Positions 60,811 to 64,000 of a DNA stretch of 64,000 nt are shown here, one piece after another. Within the stretch, counting starts at the first letter, position 1, and each line of letters starts with the position of its first letter. Where the stretch lies: NCBI GenBank assembly GCA_030645575.1, contig JAUSMJ010000077.1, positions 1 to 64,000 on the forward strand, written 5' to 3'. The notes beneath the pieces are model-generated. The model was not told where the DNA came from. It searched no databases and worked only from the letters and a program-made list of their open reading frames with translations. The DNA is from Caulobacter sp. Its GTDB lineage: Bacteria; Pseudomonadota; Alphaproteobacteria; Caulobacterales; Caulobacteraceae. Made by a program: the position numbers and the translations under genes.

Positions 60811-60922
60811 AGGGCGAATATATTCTTTGCGCCGAGGTCCGCAATGGGTCGGTTGTGGACATCGAACGCCCCTGGAACCCGCCCGCCCGTTCCATCGCCA
60901 GCGCGAGGCCAGCCCCCTTCTC

Positions 60923-60952
60923 CCCGCTCATCCTCGCGGAAGCGAGGACCCA
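60923..60952. repeat. Palindromic repeat, family E copy 1
   Basis: CGCTCATCCTCGCGGAAGCG followed by AGGACCCAGG; the inner TCCTCGC/GCGAGGA arms form a hairpin. Other copies lie at 61371-61400 and, inverted, 61468-61497. The region 60811-61075 contains this repeat and the promoter of the GIY-YIG gene, no other gene. Confidence 0.7.
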
Positions 60953-61075
60953 GGTTTACGACCGGTGCACGCACCTCAAGGGATGTCTGGCTCCCCGAGC
61001 CGCGAATTCCCTTAGATTGATCATTTGAGTGATACTCGTTATAATTGCTTAATTGGTAAACTCCCCCGTGCCCCC

Positions 61076-61360
61076 ATGGCCTTCTACGTCTACATCCTCG
61101 CGAGCCAGCGGAACGGGACGCTCTACATCGGGTCCACCGACAGCGTCGTGCGACGGGTCGGCGAACATCGCGAGGGCCTGATCCCGGGGTTCACCAGCCG
61201 CTACCGCGTGAAGATGCTGGTCTGGTACGAGGCTTTCGACACCCGCGACGACGCATTCCGCCGGGAGCGGCAGATGAAGGTCTGGCGCCGGGCCTGGAAG
61301 ATCGAACTGATCGAGAAAGCCAATCCCGGATGGCGGGACCTGTTTCCGGAGATCTGCTGA
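61076..61360 (+). CDS. GIY-YIG nuclease-domain protein (UPF0213 type)
   Basis: 94 residues: MAFYVYILASQRNGTLYIGS is the full GIY-YIG motif (YVYIL...LYIGS), then RRVGEHREGLIPGFTSRYRV and the catalytic Arg and Glu region DDAFRRERQMKVWRRAWKIE. It belongs to the short group of bacterial single-domain GIY-YIG proteins (YhbQ-like). The start is the ATG at 61076; upstream AT-rich sequence fits a promoter. Flanked on the right by family E repeats. Confidence 0.92.
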   Translation: MAFYVYILASQRNGTLYIGSTDSVVRRVGEHREGLIPGFTSRYRVKMLVWYEAFDTRDDAFRRERQMKVWRRAWKIELIEKANPGWRDLFPEIC

Positions 61361-61370
61361 GCCCTCCCCT

Positions 61371-61497
61371 CGCTCATCCTCGCGGAAGCGGGGGCCCAGG
61401 CTTTTCGATGCAGTGGCTCATCGCGGTGTTGGCAAACAGCGGCTGCCGTGCGTGCACCGGCCGTAAACCTGGGTCCTCGCTTCCGCGAGGATGAGCG
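61371..61497. repeat. Palindromic repeat, family E copies 2 and 3, inverted pair
   Basis: CGCTCATCCTCGCGGAAGCG with GGGGCCCAGG (61371-61400) faces CCTGGGTCCTCGCTTCCGCG with AGGATGAGCG (61468-61497), so the two can pair over about 30 bases. It lies between the convergent GIY-YIG and helicase genes. Confidence 0.75.
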
Positions 61498-61502
61498 GAG
61501 TT

Positions 61503-64000
61503 TCAATTGGGAGCTTGCGGCGTCTTCAGGAATTCCGCCGTCGCTTCAATGGCCTCGACCAGCCCCATGCGCTGCAACTCCACCCCTTCCGGCAGGCTGC
61601 TGAACAGCCGCGTCGGGGCCGCCGCATCCAGCATGACGAACACGCCCTTGTCATCCGCCCGGCGGATCAGGCGGCCGAAGGCCTGGGCGATGCGGGCTCT
61701 GGCCAGGCCGTCGTCGTAGCCCTTGCCGCCGAAGCGCAGGCGCCGCGCCTTGTGCAGGATGTCGGGGCGCGGCCAGGGCACGCGGTCGAAGACCAGCAGG
61801 CGCAGCGAGCGGCCGGGCACGTCGATGCCGTCGCGCACCGCGTCGGTGCCGAGCAGGCAGGCGTTCTCCTCGGCGCGGAAGATATCGACCAGGGCCCCGG
61901 CCTCCAGCGGATCGACATGCTGGGCGTAGAGGGCCAAGCCCTTGTCGGCCAGCGGGGCGGCGATGCGCTCGTGCACGGCCTTCAGCCGGCGGATGGCGGT
62001 GAACAGGCCCAGCCCCCCGCCCCCGGCGGCGAGGAACAGCTCGCGCATGGCGGCGGCCACCTGGCGCGGGTCGTCCTTGCCGACGTCGGTGACCACGAAG
62101 GCGCGGCTGTTGGCGGCGTAGTCGAACGGCGAGGCCAGGCGCAGGGTCTGGGGCCGCTCCGGCAGCCGGGCGGCGCCCGTGCGCATCTCGGCCAGGGCGA
62201 ACGGGTCGGCCAGGGTGCTGTCGGCCAGGGTGGCGCTGGTGACGAGAATGCCGTGCGCCGGGGCGATGACGGCGGCGGTCAGCGGCTCGGTCGGATCGAC
62301 CCAGTGGCGGCGGCAGGCCGCGTCGACCACCCGGCCATAGAGGAAGGTGGCGTCGAACCAATCGACGAAGTCGGGGTCGTCCTCGGCGTCTTCCTCGATG
62401 GCCTTGAGCATCGAGCGCCAGGCCGGCAGGGTCATGCGGGCGCGCCGGTCGAGCCCGCGCAGGGCGCCTTCGATGCGGGCGCGGTCGCTGGACTGCAGTT
62501 CGTCGGTCTCCTGGTCGAGCACGTCTTCCAGATGGCGGGCCAGGGCCAGCAGCGGCGCCTCGACGGCGGCCAGGGCGCAGGCGGCGGCGGCGGCGGTCTC
62601 GCGCACCAGATCGGTGGCCGGGCGGGCCGCGCATTCCATGCCCTGGTCGCTCTGGGAGGCGCGGGCGCGCATCTGTTCCATCACCGCCACGAGGAAGGCC
62701 TCGACCGGCCCCTGCGGATTGACGCCGCCGTCGGGCGGGGCGATGCGGCCCGACCAGCCCTCGCCCGGCAGGGCCCCGGCCGCGCGGACCACGTCCTGCA
62801 GCGCGTGCCGGGCGTCCTCGCGGTCGCCGACGATCTCCAGCAGCCGCTGCTCCAGCCCCCGGCCGCGCCGGCCGCGGCCCTCGGGCCCGCGGATCCAGCG
62901 GCGCATCTCGGCCGACTCGGCGCCGCTGAGGGCGGTGGAAAACGCGCTGTCGGCCGCGTCGAACAGGTGGTGACCCTCGTCGAAGACGATGCGGCGCAGG
63001 GTGGTCGTCTCGTTGTCGCCCTTCAGGCCCCGGGCCGTGCGGGCGCCGTCGAAGGCCGCCTGGGTCATGACGAGGGCGTGGTTGGCGATGACGATGTCGG
63101 CGCGCTTGCTGCCGCGCACGGCCTTCTCGACGAAACAGGCGCGGTAGTGGACACAGCCGGCGTGGACGCATTCGCCACGCCGGTCGACGAGGTTGCCGGC
63201 GCTGGCCGCGTGGGCCAGGCCGACCGCGAACAGGGTCGGCAGCCAGGCCGGGAAGTCGCCGCCGGTCATGTCGCCGTCGCGGCTGGCGCGCACCCAGCGG
63301 GCGGCCAGACCCAGGCCGATCAGGTCGCCATTGCCCAGCTGGGCCGCTTGGACAGCCTCGTGAAAATTCAGCAAACACAGATAGTTCTCGCGACCTTTTC
63401 GCACAACCGCCTTGCGGGCGCGCACCTCGGGGTCGGGATAGATGGCCGCGCTCTCGCGCTCGATCTGCCGCTGCAGCGCGCGGGTGTAGGTCGAGATCCA
63501 GACGGACGGGCCGTTGGCTTCGGCCCAGACGGAGGCGGGGGCGAGGTAGCCGAGGGTCTTGCCGACGCCCGTGCCGGCCTCGGCCAGCATCATGCGCGGC
63601 TCCCCTTCCCGCTCGCGCGGCTGGAAGGCGTAGGCGGTCTCGGCGGCATAGACGCGCTGCAGGGTGCGGGCCTCGTCGAGGCCGGCCCGCTGGAGGAGGT
63701 CGGCCAGGCGCTGCTCGGCGTCCTCGGGGGCGATGGCGCGGGTTCCGGGCTCGCCCGGCGGAGCCTGGTCCTCCCATTCGGGAATGCGGCTCCAGACCTC
63801 CAGGCCCGAGCCGCGATGGGGCCGGGCGATCGGCCCGCCGGCGCGCAGGGCGGCGATACAGGCGGGACCCCAGGCCCAGCCGGCCCCCTCCAGGGTTTCG
63901 GCCAGGGCCAGGGCCTCCTCGCGCGACGGCCAGGGCGCGGCGCCGAGTTCGGCCAGCAGCTGGGCGCAGGCGGCCCGCAGCGTGGTCGCCTGGGCGGCGG
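61503..64000 (-). CDS. ATP-dependent DNA helicase, DinG family (5' end outside window)
   Basis: At least 832 residues are open up to the window edge, without stop; the start lies beyond 64000. Walker A AEAGTGVGKTLGYLAP, the XPD-like iron-sulfur cysteines (YLCLLNF; GECVHAGCVHYRACF), the DEGH box RIVFDEGHHLFDAADSAF, and motif VI region RIAQAFGRLIRRADDKG are present. An early internal ATG at 63593 lies inside the Walker A block and is not the true start. It unwinds DNA with 5'-3' polarity; related to DinG/YoaA in repair. Confidence 0.92.
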   Translation of the reverse strand, partial: AAQATTLRAACAQLLAELGAAPWPSREEALALAETLEGAGWAWGPACIAALRAGGPIARPHRGSGLEVWSRIPEWEDQAPPGEPGTRAIAPEDAEQRLADLLQRAGLDEARTLQRVYAAETAYAFQPREREGEPRMMLAEAGTGVGKTLGYLAPASVWAEANGPSVWISTYTRALQRQIERESAAIYPDPEVRARKAVVRKGRENYLCLLNFHEAVQAAQLGNGDLIGLGLAARWVRASRDGDMTGGDFPAWLPTLFAVGLAHAASAGNLVDRRGECVHAGCVHYRACFVEKAVRGSKRADIVIANHALVMTQAAFDGARTARGLKGDNETTTLRRIVFDEGHHLFDAADSAFSTALSGAESAEMRRWIRGPEGRGRRGRGLEQRLLEIVGDREDARHALQDVVRAAGALPGEGWSGRIAPPDGGVNPQGPVEAFLVAVMEQMRARASQSDQGMECAARPATDLVRETAAAAACALAAVEAPLLALARHLEDVLDQETDELQSSDRARIEGALRGLDRRARMTLPAWRSMLKAIEEDAEDDPDFVDWFDATFLYGRVVDAACRRHWVDPTEPLTAAVIAPAHGILVTSATLADSTLADPFALAEMRTGAARLPERPQTLRLASPFDYAANSRAFVVTDVGKDDPRQVAAAMRELFLAAGGGGLGLFTAIRRLKAVHERIAAPLADKGLALYAQHVDPLEAGALVDIFRAEENACLLGTDAVRDGIDVPGRSLRLLVFDRVPWPRPDILHKARRLRFGGKGYDDGLARARIAQAFGRLIRRADDKGVFVMLDAAAPTRLFSSLPEGVELQRMGLVEAIEATAEFLKTPQAPN

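Overview
This window looks like chromosomal DNA from an alphaproteobacterium of the Caulobacterales (Caulobacter or Phenylobacterium type). It is very GC-rich and packed with short, overlapping operons (ATGA, GTGA and TGATG junctions). Its housekeeping gene order fits that group: argH-lptM-lysA, ftsE-ftsX-ydcF-plsC, chorismate mutase-hisC-tyrA, a TPP-riboswitch-controlled thiC, and a tyrosine-degradation operon. The genus is an inference from gene content, not from a marker gene.

Layout. 1-3.3 kb: lipoprotein, panD, small secreted, VOC and regulator genes. 3.4-6.4 kb: a visibly AT-richer block with a secreted class-C beta-lactamase-fold serine hydrolase and an ECF sigma factor operon, probably acquired. 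6.9-13 kb: acyl-CoA synthetase, a GIY-YIG/DUF2239 pair and an MFS/secreted protein/GNAT operon. 12.8-20 kb: an accessory region with three small XRE regulators, a zeta-toxin-like kinase, many palindromic repeats, a stand-alone reverse transcriptase (RT) with an unusual repeated leader, a thiC 3'-end remnant, a HigBA-type pair, and intact thiC. 20-25 kb: TPR protein, PLP desulfhydrase, racemase, YbjN protein, sugar-type transporter, phhB and tRNA-Leu. 25.4-31.5 kb: tyrosine/homogentisate catabolism (hppD, hmgA, fumarylacetoacetase, MarR regulator). 32-40 kb: yqaA-dsbB-coq7, PilZ, HNH, TetR, CBS, gluQ, EamA and GNAT. 40-47.6 kb: repeats, enoyl-CoA hydratase, TlpA, argH-lptM-lysA, M28 peptidase, vapBC. 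47.6-52 kb: hpt, zinc-ribbon protein, ftsEX operon. 52-64 kb: small envelope proteins, TacAT-type TA pair, ChaC-like protein, DUF2125, the aromatic/histidine biosynthesis operon, and a DinG-family helicase cut by the window end.

The most interesting locus is 15.37-17.17 kb. A 399-aa reverse transcriptase with an intact YADD site but no maturase, endonuclease or intron structure is preceded by about 600 nt without a conventional gene. Inside that leader a 98-bp sequence occurs twice with no mismatch (15480-15577 and 15825-15922). The period is 345 nt, exactly 115 codons, and one plus-strand frame is open through both copies. The leader also folds into strong hairpins, including one with a GUAA tetraloop inside each repeat. 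This repeat-unique-repeat-RT layout would let cDNA synthesis jump from one repeat to the other and make concatemers with a never-ending reading frame, a logic reminiscent of DRT2 defence reverse transcriptases. The layout is directly visible; the mechanism is a hypothesis.

Other themes: four candidate toxin-antitoxin loci in 64 kb, at least six families of palindromic intergenic repeats (several with a GACAG-TTA or GGGGACAG core like repeats mobilised by RAYT transposases), and several small genes encoding proteins under 80 residues.
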